Assembly: GCA_029204225.1 (NCBI GenBank)
Contig: CM055095.1
Location: 16,384,442-16,448,441, forward strand
Source: Diphasiastrum complanatum
Lineage: Eukaryota; Streptophyta; Lycopodiopsida; Lycopodiales; Lycopodiaceae
DNA: 64,000 bases
Direction: 5' to 3'
Below, piece after piece: positions 41,990 to 54,061 of this stretch (positions are counted from its first letter, which is position 1; each line of letters begins with the position of its first letter). Both the position numbers and the translations under genes were made by a program. Below the pieces are notes generated by a model. The model was given only the letters and a program-made list of their open reading frames with translations. It was not told the DNA's origin and ran no database searches.

Positions 41990-44920
41990 GCATGTAGATC
42001 TTCTATTCTCATTTGTAATGATCCATATTTCTTTATTTTTGCTGCAGTAGCATAAACTTATTGTGAATATTTGCTAAAAGATGAGGTGCCAATTCTAGGT
42101 GAGCTTACCATATGAGTGAGTTTTGTTTAAACTACAATGCAATAGATGTTTTCTTTTAATTTCTTAACAATTTGACACTTTTGCATAAACGCACACCACA
42201 CCATGTGATACATACATCACTTTTATTATATCTTATCCTCACACAAGTGCATGTATACATCACTTTAATTATATCTTATCCTCACACATGTACATGTATA
42301 CATCACTTTTATTATATGTTATCCTCACACATTTACATGTAGCCACAAAGGAAAGCCCAACCCAGAGCACACCACACCATCACATGCACCACAATCATCT
42401 ATAATTCATTGTAGATGACGTATTATATATCAATGATTTGGCTTAGTTACCACCAACTTGAATTACTATGCTTCTAGTGTCTCTTGAAAGTTATTCACAT
42501 CCATTATTGTCTTCATATGATTGTATATCATGAGTAGCTTGTATGAGTTGTGGGGATGCATGGTAATGATAGAGCAAGTTTCATTTACCCCTTATGGTGA
42601 TGGTTTTACTCCATAGGAAAGCAATATCTACTCTTCATTAACCTAATTTGACAAGAATGTTGTTCAAGAGCTTGTACCTTTAGTAGCCATAAAGTTGTCA
42701 CATTAGGGTCAAAAGAATCATAGTCAAATAAATGTGAATGAAATAATGAAAGTTGAAATATAAACAAGAATTAAGCATTCAATATGTCAACATAATCCTT
42801 TTGTGCGTTATATACATGCGCCATATGAGAATTAAATATATTGAATTCTATAGTTTGTTAAAATATTATGTTTAAAAACTAGGACATTTCAAATGTTAAC
42901 AAATGAATTGAGTAGAGAATATAAACATTAGAGATATCAATATCATGTTTAAATATCATATCAACGAAACAAAACAAATTAGTCACATATGGAAAAGAAA
43001 AAGAAATGTATTGGTCTAGATACTCTTTATGTTTATAGCTCTAAGTGTGTCAAGTTGCTAGCTCTAAGAAACGTATTGATCTAGATACTCTTTATGTTTA
43101 TAGCTCTAAGTGGGTCAAGTAGCACTAATGTTCTACCTAGAACATTTAGACTTTTGTATTGTTAATGTGCCAAAGATGCACCGATGTTATCTTGTTGTGA
43201 TTCAAAAGACATTGAGTTTAATTCCAAAAGATGTGACATGCTCACGATGACCCAAAAGCTTAGCGCTAGAGTTGTGGAAATGTGTACAAAATTGCATTTC
43301 ATGTATGTTCTAAAAATATTTAAGTACTAGACCCAAATATCCACCTGTGTCGACAGGGAATCTCACATGCCCCAACCCAAGCACGATGACTCCACCACCA
43401 TGCCACATGCGGCCCGTTTCATGTAATTATTTTTTCAAAATTTCATTTCTCTCTCTAAGTTCAAATGCATTTAATTCTTTGATGTGTATATTTTTCATAC
43501 ATTTAGAAATTCAAGAATATGAGACATTGATTTTGATTGGAGCATAATAGAGTTATGATTTGTCAAACAAGTCTTGATATTGGTATTTTCAAATGTAGGT
43601 GTGTACTATAGTATTCATCAACTTTTCTTTTTCTTTGGAATGTCTTCCCCAAAAAATAGTCTAAAACCATCATAGTAACAAATTTATAGATTTTTCTTTT
43701 AATAATGAATGAGTTTTTAATCTCAATCTAATGTTAAACAAGGTTATGATGTGTCAACCAATAAAGCGTAAACACAACTTAAAGCTTCCAAAGATAGGCA
43801 TGGAATACAATCAACTCCAATGTTAGATTCATGGTTTTCTAACTTATTTAAAATAGCGTGTATATGATCATGTAAGCACTATTTTTACAAATGGCTTTTT
43901 TTAAAAGATGGCATTGCAAGATGCAAAGTATCATTTGACTCTTAGATGGAATTTAAGCCATATATCTTAAGTACTAACAAGAATCTAAGCAAATAGTGTA
44001 CATGAAGTATAATAGATATATATATTATTCCAAAAGCATGACACAATGACAACAAGCTAGTGATAAGCATGCTATAACGTATAAAATATGTATCATATAT
44101 GAAGAACAATATGATGTATTTACTTGTGGATGTGCAACATCTATCACTAATACAACTACTTTTTGCTTCTTCTGAAACCATAGTAGGTATACTATTAAAA
44201 TATTGACAAACATATGACAATTATTGGTAGCAAGAAGCTGAGAGAAGAAGAAACAATCATGCTAGTACACGACAAAAGTAAAGCAACTCTTCTTATAGAC
44301 AAATCAATTAGATCTTGGAGGCGCATATCAATCAATGCTAAATTAGATATTAAGATTAGAGGCATTCAGAACTCTAGCTTAAATAATTAAATTAGACCGT
44401 ATTACCAATTGGGATTTGATGACTTTTGCACATATAGGAGCTTGTGTACAGAAACATTAGTAATAGTTCTAGAATTAATGATTAAATTTTCTTTTTCATA
44501 AATTCTAGATCTTTGTATAGGTTAAATGATCAACAATTGAGTCAATGGGCGATATCCTAGCAAAAAACAACTTGCTGATTACATGGCTACCAAATCAACG
44601 AAATACTAGATAGTTTGAATATATCATCATGGTTGTTGTTCAAAGGTGTAGGGATCCCAAGTCAATAATAAAAAACTCTACTTTGAGATCGTGTAGATCT
44701 CATTGACCAAAATAAAGTGATGCAATTTTGCTCAAAAAGCTTCTTCTAGGTTGAAAAAACTTTTCCATATGTTTCGTTGACTATAACAAGGGGATATTAT
44801 GATTGAAAGTAGAAATATGAACTCAATCAAGCATTCGATAGGTAGCATATTCATGTGTACTTTATCTAAATATACGTGCAACATATGAGAATCAATATAA
44901 ACTTAACTCTAAACATTTGG
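41990..44920 (-). repeat. Repeat R1, inverted copy (about 2.9 kb)
   Basis: It is the reverse-orientation match of 4780-7740. It keeps the CACCACACCATCACATGCACCAC and CACATGCCCCAACCCAAGCAC landmarks and three CATCACTTTxATTATATxTTATCCTCACACA units (42220-42330) where the plus copy has two. The left end follows the plus-strand copia at about 41930-41990, and the right end cuts into a minus-strand copia gag at about 44920. Confidence 0.8.
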
Positions 44921-45477
44921 TTGATGGAGTCTCCTATGCATGAGAATTCTCTATGGAGGTCTTTAACTCTCATTACATAAGCTGAAGCACATTCATCACT
45001 TCTCTGTACACTTTGAAAAATTTGGTTTCTTAGTGTTAGAAGTCTAGAAGTATTTTTTGCCTCATAGATAGACTTGAGAGTATCCCAAGCATCTTTGGCA
45101 TTAGTACAAGCACCAATTTCTCTTAAGATGTCATTTGAGACATTCATCTTAATATAATGTAGAGCCATCCTGGCTCTCTTTTTGTACTTTGGAATTTCTT
45201 GAGGAATTTGTGGTTTTTCTTCAATGCCAAGTACAATATCCATCACATCTTGTAGTATTAAGACAGATTCCATTCTAACCTTCCAAATTGAGTAATTGGA
45301 GGTTGACAATCTTTCACTTGCTTCTAATAGAAAGACACCCATTGAAGTCATAACGAATGATGGAAATAAAAAAAGATGGATGAAAGAATTGCTTTTCTTC
45401 TCACTATAGGAACCAATCAAGGGTACAAAACCAAATCCTATATAAGACTTAGCAATAAACTGTGAGATAGATCTCAC
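44915..45477 (-). pseudogene. Copia gag N-terminal half (minus strand)
   Basis: On the minus strand the ATG near 45350 (MTSMGVFLLEASERLSTSNYS) starts a gag frame: IWKVRMESVLILQDVMDIVLG, ARMALHYIKMNVSNDILREI, AKDAWDTLKSIYEAKNTSRL, NQIFQSVQRSDECASAYVMRV, DLHREFSCIGDSI. This is the UBN2/DUF4219-type copia gag. It is uninterrupted up to about 44920, where R1 sequence begins. The zinc knuckle and all of pol are missing. A Met-tRNA primer site and LTR lie upstream. Confidence 0.85.
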
Positions 45478-45982
45478 TAGCTTGACAATCTCTCTAAAAC
45501 AAGATTTGAATCATCAAAAAAGATGAAGTATAGCAAAAGTTATGGTTCTCTGAATTTCACACAAATTGACTCAAATACAATCTATTTGTATGAAACAATT
45601 TGCCTAGAACCTATAAGTTTTGTCTAAATCACATATAGATGAGATTGTGTAGCTTCTGGATGATTTTTGTGATCATTCAAGCACTAAATGACATGTACAC
45701 ACGATTTGCCACAGGTCTAGGCGCCCTACCTACGACTCTTCAAAAGCCTATAACTTCTGATTGGCTTATCCAACTGTCATGATTCAAATTGCATCAGATT
45801 TTGCACGTGCCAGCACCTGAAATTCTGTACAGTACCTGATCTGGCCCATTCAATGTGGTTTGTAGCTTAGAATCACAAGAAAACTGCAAACTAGCTAGAA
45901 GGTAGAATCTAGACAATTCCTAGCTTGAAATCTGATCATATCTGCAAACTTTTTGATTAGATGTGCTTGTAAAACTTAGGTA

Positions 45983-45995
45983 GGCTCTGATACCA
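45983..45995 (-). other. Primer-binding site of the copia element
   Basis: The minus strand reads TGGTATCAGAGCC, complementary to the 3' end of initiator Met-tRNA, three bases after the LTR end. It lies about 500 bp upstream of the gag start. Confidence 0.85.
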
Positions 45996-45998
45996 TGC

Positions 45999-46581
45999 TG
46001 AATTCACACGTGTGGGACACCCTACACATGTATTTTTGATCTCCTAAGCACAATAACACCATAAAGATTAGACTTGCATTGGTTGTCAATAGGAAAGCTG
46101 ATCATACAAGCAATATTATTGTGTTACAAGCAAGATCTGTCAACAAAACACAAGACAAAGCATCATAAATGCCTCTACTCGGCTAGAGAGAGAAAATAGA
46201 AAGTACAAAACTTGTGGAGAGAGAGAGGGCACAAAGAGCTTGTCTCCAAATTTGCATTACACACAAATTTCATCATATTCTCAATAAGAGTACATCACAT
46301 ATATATAGATCCATGGACTCTTCTCCTACTTGAAGTTGAATTGGAGTTGTGGATCCACCTCTCAAGCTATCTAGACTTATCCAAGCCACCTCATTATGTC
46401 TAATTGTGCCACATAGTCTTTTCATGCATTAAATGTGGCATGTAAAGTACAAATGGCAATTCCTATGGTAGCTTGAGTTTCTACTTCTACCTACCATGAA
46501 TATTTTATTCTAAGATGGGTCTTTACTAAGCCAAAAGAGCTCAATTCATCTTTGGCATTTTTAGGACACATACTCACAACA
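45999..46581 (-). mobile_element. Copia 5' LTR, about 583 bp
   Basis: On the minus strand it starts TGTTGTGAGTATGTG (46581) and ends CACACGTGTGAATTCA (45999) beside the primer site, giving TG...CA termini. A TATA box (CTATATATATGTG, near 46310) lies about 270 bp in, as expected for an LTR promoter. No 3' partner was seen in the window. Confidence 0.7.
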
Positions 46582-47534
46582 TTAGATAGATTTTTCAATA
46601 TTTTGACATAAGTTTAGGTGCTTGGCTACTCTTGGTGGAGTCCTGGAGCCCTTTCCTTTACTCAAATTTCTAATATTATACTTTACTTGATTTCAACTCA
46701 AATATGATCAAGAAAATATGATGTTTCTTGAGAAGCTATTACAAATAGTAAGGTCGTTCACTAAAAATAGTTGTCAAGCTTAGAGAGCTCAAGAAGTTTC
46801 TCAGAAAAGATTGGTAAACTTTAGGAAGGTAGAGGGCTTTCAAGAATCGACAATTTCTCCCCATTGTGTTGTTGGGACAGCAAGGTCCAGGCCACATCAG
46901 AAATGATGGTCATTATCCCAGCAAAAGAAAATAGTAACATAAATCGATAATGTAATAGTAGGATCTAGATTACTTGGAGAACAGAATAGAGTAGTTCTAA
47001 TTTGTGATGAGCGTCAGTAAACGTGTCGTAGACAATCATAAAGAGAGATTGCTAAAAGAGTAGGCATATGAAATAGCCGTGCAATTCTCTGATACTGATA
47101 TTCTGAACATAAAGAAATGTGAAACAATTAGGCACCAATGATAGCCATACATTTCTTTATTTTTAGAGTATGTAGTAAGTTTCTTTCCTAGCCTATCCTT
47201 AACCCAAGATCTAAGCAATCTAGCATCAAGGAGATGAAGTTAGTTGTCATACGTAGGTTCGTTCCCATGAGAGCGATAGCATATCTCAGATTTCAGCATG
47301 AATGGAAGATTCACATCTAACTCTAACATCCATTAACCCTAAGCATTAACACTACAACCATTAACACTATTACTCTTTCTCTCTCTTCCCTTCTCTCTCA
47401 CAAAAAGCATAAGAACATGCAATCCCAATAATATTTAGATCCAACAATTAACAAATGCAACAAAAGCATGAGAGATGGAGGAAAAGAGCTAGAGAGCAAG
47501 GACAATTCAGCTTGTTGTCACGAAGTGTGAGGTA
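46582..47534. other. No gene recognised
   Basis: AT-rich sequence with short frames only and no domain seen. It may include retroelement leader sequence belonging to the zinc-knuckle fragment that follows. Confidence 0.35.
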
Positions 47535-47910
47535 GTTCCTGAGTCTAGGATCACCTCCTGTGTGTCAGACGTTGACGCTGCACACACATTATAGGTGGTC
47601 GAACAATTACTGTGATCTCTCTTCGCCCATTTTCAAGCTCTCAAGCTCCTCGACATAGGATGAACTATTACTGTTCTCCTATCTGTTCCGTGCTGATTTG
47701 TTCCTCGGGTTCAAGCGACAATCCATGGCTGCATGACCCTTCTTGTGGCAGTGGATACATTCAATTTTTGGATTGAGCCAGCATGTATCAACTGTGTGCT
47801 CATCTCGTCTGCATCTCATGCAATTCTTCTTTTCTCCACCTACTGTTTCGACCTCTCAGCTAACACTGCATTCTCTGCTCCAGAGTTATGAATTGACAAG
47901 AATAGATCCT
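47535..47910 (-). pseudogene. Double zinc-knuckle gag tail (copia type)
   Basis: The minus strand reads CMRCRRDEHTVDTC, WLNPKIECIHCHKKGHAAMDC, RLNPRNKSARNR and then a stop. Two CX2CX4HX4C knuckles are separated by 9 residues. The same two-knuckle layout, with damaged cysteines, is at 35326-35600, so both likely come from one family. R1 sequence begins at about 47935. Confidence 0.75.
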
Positions 47911-47934
47911 TCATCAAAACTCTAGCAAAAAAAC

Positions 47935-48510
47935 TTAAATTAGACCCAGCTCCTACATGTGCAAAAGTCATCAGACCAATTTACATGGCTACCCAAATCA
48001 ACAAGAATAGTAGATAGTTTGAATATATCATCATAGTTGTTATTCAAAGGTGTAGTGAGCCCCAGTCAATAAACAATAACTCTACTTTGAGATCATGTAG
48101 ATCTCGTTGACCAAAATAAAGTGATGCAATTTTGTTCAAAAAGCCTTTTCTGGCTTTAAAAAAGTTTTTCATATGTTCCATTAACTATAACAACGGAATT
48201 ATGATTGAAAGTAGAAATATGAACTCAATCAAGCATTCAATAGGTATCATATTCATGTGTACTTTATCTGAATATTGATGCAACATATGAGATTCAATAT
48301 AAATTTAACTCTATACATTTTTTACAAATTATTTTGGTCATAAAATGATATGTTTAAACAACAAAGAATGAATATGACATAAAACATTTGAGTAGAGCAT
48401 ATGAACAATAGAGATGTCAAAATCATCTCTAAATAGCATATCAATAAAAAAAAACAAAGTCACATATGAAAAAGAAAAAGAAAGATGTCAATCAAAATAC
48501 CTATTATTTT
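47935..48510 (-). repeat. Repeat R1, partial minus-oriented copy
   Basis: It matches 44440-44910 of the inverted R1 copy and the complement of 4740-5410, including GCTCCTACATGTGCAAAAGTCATCA, CCAAAATAAAGTGATGCAATTTTG and GAACTCAATCAAGCATTC. Compared with those copies it carries a deletion near 47975. Confidence 0.8.
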
Positions 48511-48645
48511 TATAAGTACCAAATTTTATTGTCACATAGTACTGTTTTGGTACTCTTTTTTCAACACTGTATTGAGCTGAACCAGTGTGTTTCTCATTGT
48601 GTATTCTGAAATTTAATTATAGTTTTTGACGTGGTTACAACTGAT

Positions 48646-48750
<105 letters not shown>

Positions 48751-49499
48751 ATAGAGTTAAAGATAGTCAATGTTCCCAATTCTAGGAAGGTGTGTAGTGT
48801 GAAGTTTTTAGCACGTGTGAACTTCACCACACACCCTACAGGATCTTATTGAGGTGTTGTGATTGCACAAGATTGATCAAAGAATAGTATGCTTAAAAAA
48901 TCTAAGGCAAGAGCACAATGGCATACATCTGATGAAAAAATCTAACTTTTCACTATGACAAATGAGAAATAATTCTAAGTGTTCAGTATGGAAAAAAGAG
49001 ACTGCTCTCGGATAGAGAGAGAAAATCATACATAGAAAATTTGGGTAGAGAGAGAATGAGTCCAAAACACCAAAATCTCAATATTCACAATGTGGAAAAA
49101 CATGCCCAGCTTCCCCTACATGAGAGAGACTCGAATTCCTAAAGTGGAGTTGCATGGAAAGTCCACTTAACTGAACTAATTCACCTAGTATAGATCCTCA
49201 TGTGTAACTGCATGCATGTATGTTGCATGTACTGCATGTCAAGTCATAAAACTGCCTAGACATGTGTAGATCACAGAAACTACTTTGCATATTGCATGCA
49301 CTGATTGCATGTGGCTTGCATGCATACAGTAAAACTTTGCATGCTATCTAAACATCTGCATGTCATCATAATTGAACCTATCTAACTTAAATACGAGCTA
49401 CACCAGAAGGATATGTGCTCCATTCACACTCCTTTTATGTACAACATGAAATCTAGTGGAAATCATCATGGACATGACCCCAAACTCGAGATAGGAAGA

Positions 49500-50938
49500 T
49501 AATATTTTAACCTATAAAGAGTGACATCCTCAAAGGATTTTTCATCATCTTTAATAGGAACTTTTACAGTGTTCTCCATAGGTGTTTCTATGCCTTTACA
49601 GTTCTCCATATGGAATTTTCTGAGCATGGAAAGTGCATATCTGCTTTGGCTTATAAATGCATGACCTTTCCAAAAATCTATTTCAAGGCCAAGAATATAG
49701 TGAAGAACTCCTAAGTCCTACATCTTAAACTTAGTACCAAGTGCATGCTTAGTTTCTTCAACTAACTTCTCATTGTTTCCACAAAGAATGATATCATCTA
49801 CATAGATGAGAAGAATAATTACAAAGTTATCTACAAACTTATAATACAGAGAAGGGTCATATTCACTTAGACAAAATCCGAGTGATATGAGATAGGAATT
49901 GAGCCTTGCATACCAAGACCTTGGTGCATGTTTCAGTCCATACAGACTTTTGAACAAAAGACAAACTTTTGATTCATCACCTTCCTTCACAAAACCTGGA
50001 GGCTGCTCCATATAAATCTCCTCCTCAAGGTAACCATTGAGAAATGCATTAGAGACATCAAGCTGGAACATACTCCATTTGTGAAAACATGCAAGAGAGA
50101 TGAGTATTCGAATTGTTACCATCTTTGAAACTGGTGCAAAGGTATCTTCATAATCAAGACCTTTGATCTATGAGTAGCCTTTGGCACAAAGTCTTGTTTT
50201 ATACTTATTGATAGATCCATCATGATTATACTTGATTCTGAATACCCACTTATATCCGATCACATGCATGTTGTTTGGTGGCTCCACAAGCTCCCATGTG
50301 TTATTTGACATCAAGGCTTCAAATTCTTGGGTCATTGCTTCAACCCACTCCTTAGATTGAAAAGCTTCTTGGACATCCTTAGGCTCTTCATCTGATATAA
50401 AAAGTGCATGATAGGAAGTTTCACCTTCCACTTGCCTTCCTTCTTCATCATATGTGAGCCTCCTTGGCTCAAATCTTGCTCGTGTAGATCTTCTGGGTGT
50501 GGTAGCTTGAATTTGCTCCTCCTCAAGCCTAGGCCTCACCTCTTCTTGAACAGCATCAAGATTGATGATTGATCTTGCATGAGTCTCTTTGATCTGTGGA
50601 TTGGATGCTGCCAACATGGAAATCTCACTCGGGAAGAAGGATTTTCCCTATCTAGATGGAGAATCAGAGGAACAAAGGTCGACAATGAGCAATGATCCAA
50701 TAAATTTCTGATCTTCATGGAAGATCACATCTCTACTAAAACATTTTTGTCAGTAGAGGGCAAATAAATCTTGTATGCTTTTTTAGTGGATGCATAACCT
50801 ACAAAAATTCCTTTTACTGCACTAGGATCTTCCTTCTTCCTAGTTTCTAGAGGCACATGCACAAATCATACACAGCCAAAAATCCTAAGATGATCTACCT
50901 TAGGCTTTTTCTTATACAACATCTCAAATGGTGTCTTT
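49500..50938 (-). pseudogene. Copia pol: integrase tail, RT palm (minus strand)
   Basis: Read downward from 50938: FEMLYKKKPKVDHLRIFGC and GIFVGYASTKKAYKIY (integrase tail, one stop); linker at 50617-50168 with TRARFEPRRLTYDEEG, EWVEAMTQEFEALMSNNTWELV and GYKWVFRIKYNHDGSINKYK; after a stop, 50122-49718 with MFQLDVSNAFLNGYLEEEI, LYGLKHAPRSWYARL and the active site LIYVDDIILCG; then LGVLHYILGLEI and MENCKGIETPMEN to about 49510. RNase H is missing. Beyond 50938 the same-strand sequence is Ty3/gypsy. Confidence 0.88.
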
Positions 50939-51960
50939 CCAGCTTCTTGCTTTCAAAAGCAACTGGTCTACCATCCTGATAAAGGACTGCTCCAACAACA
51001 AAGTCGCTAGCATCCATATCAACCACAAAGGGCCGATTAGAATCGGCAATGTGTAAAATTGGAGCCGTAGAAACACAGTGCTTGGGAGTTTCAAAACTCT
51101 CATTCATTTCATCCGTCCACGTTATCAATGGACTTTTTTTGTGACTACATTTTTCTTCACCCCCTTAAGAGCGTTTGTCAAGGACAATGCTATTAAAGCA
51201 TAGTCCAAAATGAACCTGTGAAAAAATCCTGTGAAGCCCAAAAAGGATTTCACATCTCGAATTGTCAAAGGTCTCGGCCGTTCTCGTACCTTACGGACTT
51301 TGTCATAATCGATTTCAAGACCTTTATCCGATATGACATGGCCCGGGTATTTGAGTTTAGTTTGAAAGAACTCACATTTTGACTCCTTAGCATAGAGCTT
51401 TTCTTGCCTTAGAAGATCTAAGACAATACGAAGATGCTCTTTATGCTCCTCAAGGGTCCGACTATAAATTAATATGTCGTCCAAATACACCACCACAAAC
51501 TTTCCTAGATATGGATGAAAGATATCATTCATCATCTGTTGGAAAGTGGCAGGCGCATTCGTGAGTCCAAAAAGTAACACTAAAAACTTATAATGGCCAT
51601 ATTTGGATCGAAATCCAGTCTTAGGAACACCTTCGTTCCTAATCCTTATCTGATGGTAACCTGATCTAAGATCAATCTTGGAGAAATACCTAGCCCCATT
51701 TAGACGATCATAAGATCATCCATCCTAGGTAAGGGATATTTGTTCTTGATGGTTAAATCATTTAACTTTTTAAAATCGCCACACAAACGTGTGCCGCCAT
51801 CCTTTTTACTAACTAAAACGATTGGTGCTCGCCAAGGGGACTTACTAGGCCGTATATGGCCCATCCTAAGGAGTTCTTGTAACTGCTTAGAAATTTCATC
51901 CTCTTCCTTGATGCTAACCATGTATGGAAAAAGATGTGGAAAAAGTACAAAAAGGACCAA
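50935..51960 (-). pseudogene. Ty3/gypsy RT and RNase H fragment (minus strand)
   Basis: Read downward: [40 protein letters not shown] and [11 protein letters not shown] (51960-51700); a frame break; LFGLTNAPATFQQMMNDIF, VVVYLDDILIYSRTLEEH, FFQTKLKYPGHVISDKGLEI, VKSFLGFTGFFHRFI (51580-51150); then FVVDMDASDFVVGAVLYQDG and RPVAFESKKLE (51128-50940), the RNase H-like connection domain. The gypsy order and the YLDD active site are clear. The fragment ends abruptly at ESKKLE, where copia sequence starts. Gag, protease and integrase are absent. Confidence 0.9.
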
Positions 51961-52066
51961 GAGTGGATCCTAATCTGATCCTCAAGAGGGATTGGTTGTC
52001 AGATTACTTGATCTATCAATCTACTTCAGATTAAGATCAATCTAGATCAATTCTAGACACAAAATC

Positions 52067-52597
52067 CTAACAAGAACAATCATTAATTGAAGGTAAGTGT
52101 ACTTTCATAAACCAAGTATTTTGCACTAGTCCATCTTCAAGATCTACTTGACACAAGAAAATGACCATGAATTCACCAAAAATTGACAATCTCCAAGTAT
52201 TGGCACCAAGTAGCTCAACACTTGAGAACTTAGCCATGGATGAGTGACATAATGAACCTCCAATAGCTTCATTTCCATCAGCAAAATCAGCCAAGAATTC
52301 TAGTACAAATCCAACATTAAAACAATGCTCACCAATGTAGCTAGTTTTATCATATCTTGACAATTTGCACACATCCACATGAAATTGCTCAAACATGAGA
52401 TAGAACAAGTAGAATAAACTTGAACAACACTTCCTTGCTGCTCCTTTGACCTTACTTGAGTCTTCAATATGCTGCAAAAATAGATCCATAACACCTTTGC
52501 CAATTACCTCTCCTTTGCAAGCCCAGTTACCTGACATCATGCAGCAAAACATCTTAGCCAACATGCTTACCATTTCTAATGCCCACAGCCTGACCAA
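52067..52597 (-). other. Unassigned open frame of 176 codons
   Basis: An uninterrupted minus-strand frame with Cys-rich FCCMMSGNWACKGEV and EQFHVDVCKLSRYDKTSYIG. A plus-strand frame of similar length (52446-52970, Pro/Ser/Asn-rich) overlaps it. Neither resembles a known family, and codon bias cannot separate them by eye. The position between a gypsy fragment and an LTR-like promoter suggests retroelement leader sequence. Confidence 0.25.
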
Positions 52598-53084
52598 AAA
52601 CTACACGACACCACCACATCTACCCATATCTCACTCCCAGCTCTCGAAAACAACAAACCAGACTCCCAACAACATCTCTCATCCTCATATGCCTCCTAGC
52701 ACCAAAAACAATCTCCTTCTATTATCCAAGCTACTTCTTCTCCCACTTCTTCCTTCAACTCCATCACACTCAACCAACTCAAATTCCAATTCGTCCAAGC
52801 CATTGAGGCCGGATATCTATACCACACGAGGACAGAAACACAGCAGAAGAGACACTGAGAACTCTAACGGTGATACCGCTACGACACGAGAGAGTGGCAG
52901 AGTCAGGGGCTCGCGTGATGGTGATACTGGGAAAGTCAAGCTGATATCGCTACGACGTGAGAGGGTGTAAGGAACAGGCATGGAGAGGAGGTCGCTCGCA
53001 TGATGGCGATATCACGAATGCATTTTGTATGGATGCAATCAAACGTGACAACAAATTACGTAAAAACCTATACAATCCCTGAGA

Positions 53085-53500
53085 ATGGACTTATATAGGG
53101 GAGAAAAATTGGCACGTGTGAATACCAGCGACATGGCCCAGTCAGTAACTAACATGTGGAACCACACGTCTATATACGCACGTGTGAAACTGCACATCTG
53201 GATCAACACGTATGGGATCCCACTTGGGGACACGTGGCCGAATGGATTAGTGACGTGTTCTCACACATATAGGCTCACACGTGTGGTCACGTGGCCCAAT
53301 CAGTACCTGACTTGTGGGACCTATACCTCTGTATCCGCACATGTGAAACTTGCACGTGTGACCACGTGGTCGAATGGTTTGGTGACGTGTGTTCTGACAC
53401 GTGTGAGCTCGCATGTGTGGGAACGTGGGCGAATGGCAGATTGATGCGTATTGTAGCACGTGTGGTCTCGCACATGTGGATGGTTGTACTACGCGCCATA
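53085..53500 (+). promoter_or_regulatory. G-box-rich tandem array (CACGTG motifs), LTR promoter-like
   Basis: At least ten CACGTG/CACGTGTG-type motifs lie within about 400 bp. Two diverged units about 158 bp apart share GTGGCCCAxTCAGTA, TCCGCACxTGTGAAAC and TCGAATGG...GTGACGTGT phrases. CACGTG is bound by plant bHLH and bZIP factors. A TATA box follows at 53556, so this looks like enhancer repeats of a promoter, probably of an LTR. Confidence 0.6.
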
Positions 53501-53555
53501 GATCTGATCCGCTGTTGGATCGACGAGTGTATGGCTTGGATTTTATTGGTTTCAG

Positions 53556-53565
53556 CTATATAAAT
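53556..53565 (+). promoter_or_regulatory. TATA box downstream of the G-box array
   Basis: CTATATAAAT matches the plant TATA consensus. A leader of about 265 bp runs to an ATG at 53832 (MATSSSNTFDSALHAFLVES) that stops after about 24 codons, consistent with the start of a dead retroelement gag. Confidence 0.5.
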
Positions 53566-54061
53566 GCTGTTTGATCAGTTAAAACATTTCACTAAGTTTT
53601 GGATTTTCACTCCTTGTATCTCTCTGTGTGTGAACAGTACCATTTCTTTGCAGTATCTCTACCACGTGAGAATCTTTCAGAGATTCTAGACGATCTAAGA
53701 TCCCTCGTGTCGTTCCAATATCAGGACATTCGCCAATATTGCCATCACGCAAGGATTTCTTTGATTGTCTTCTGACTCCCTGCCAGTCCGCGTCGTAGCG
53801 ATACTCGGCCATACTGGTCATACTTTCAAGATGGCCACCTCATCCTCTAATACTTTTGATTCTGCGTTGCACGCCTTCCTCGTTGAATCCGGTGTTGGTA
53901 GCTAGATAGGTCATTGTAAGACATATTTCAATATGTCTTTTGATATTTAGAGGTTTGGATCAGAACATAAATCCTATTTTCCAGTGTTGTATAAAGAGTA
54001 TTATGATAGTCTGAATCATTCTATGTTGATAATGGATAATCTACGATTCATCCATTTCCAT

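Noticed and set aside
52446..52970. Plus-strand 174-codon Pro/Ser/Asn-rich frame as a gene
   Set aside because: Low complexity, no domain, overlapping an equally long antisense frame; no start or promoter evidence favours it.
53039..53563. Several overlapping frames on both strands across the G-box array
   Set aside because: CACGTGTG repeats are GC-rich and stop-poor in all frames; no domain and repeated His/Thr/Val composition.
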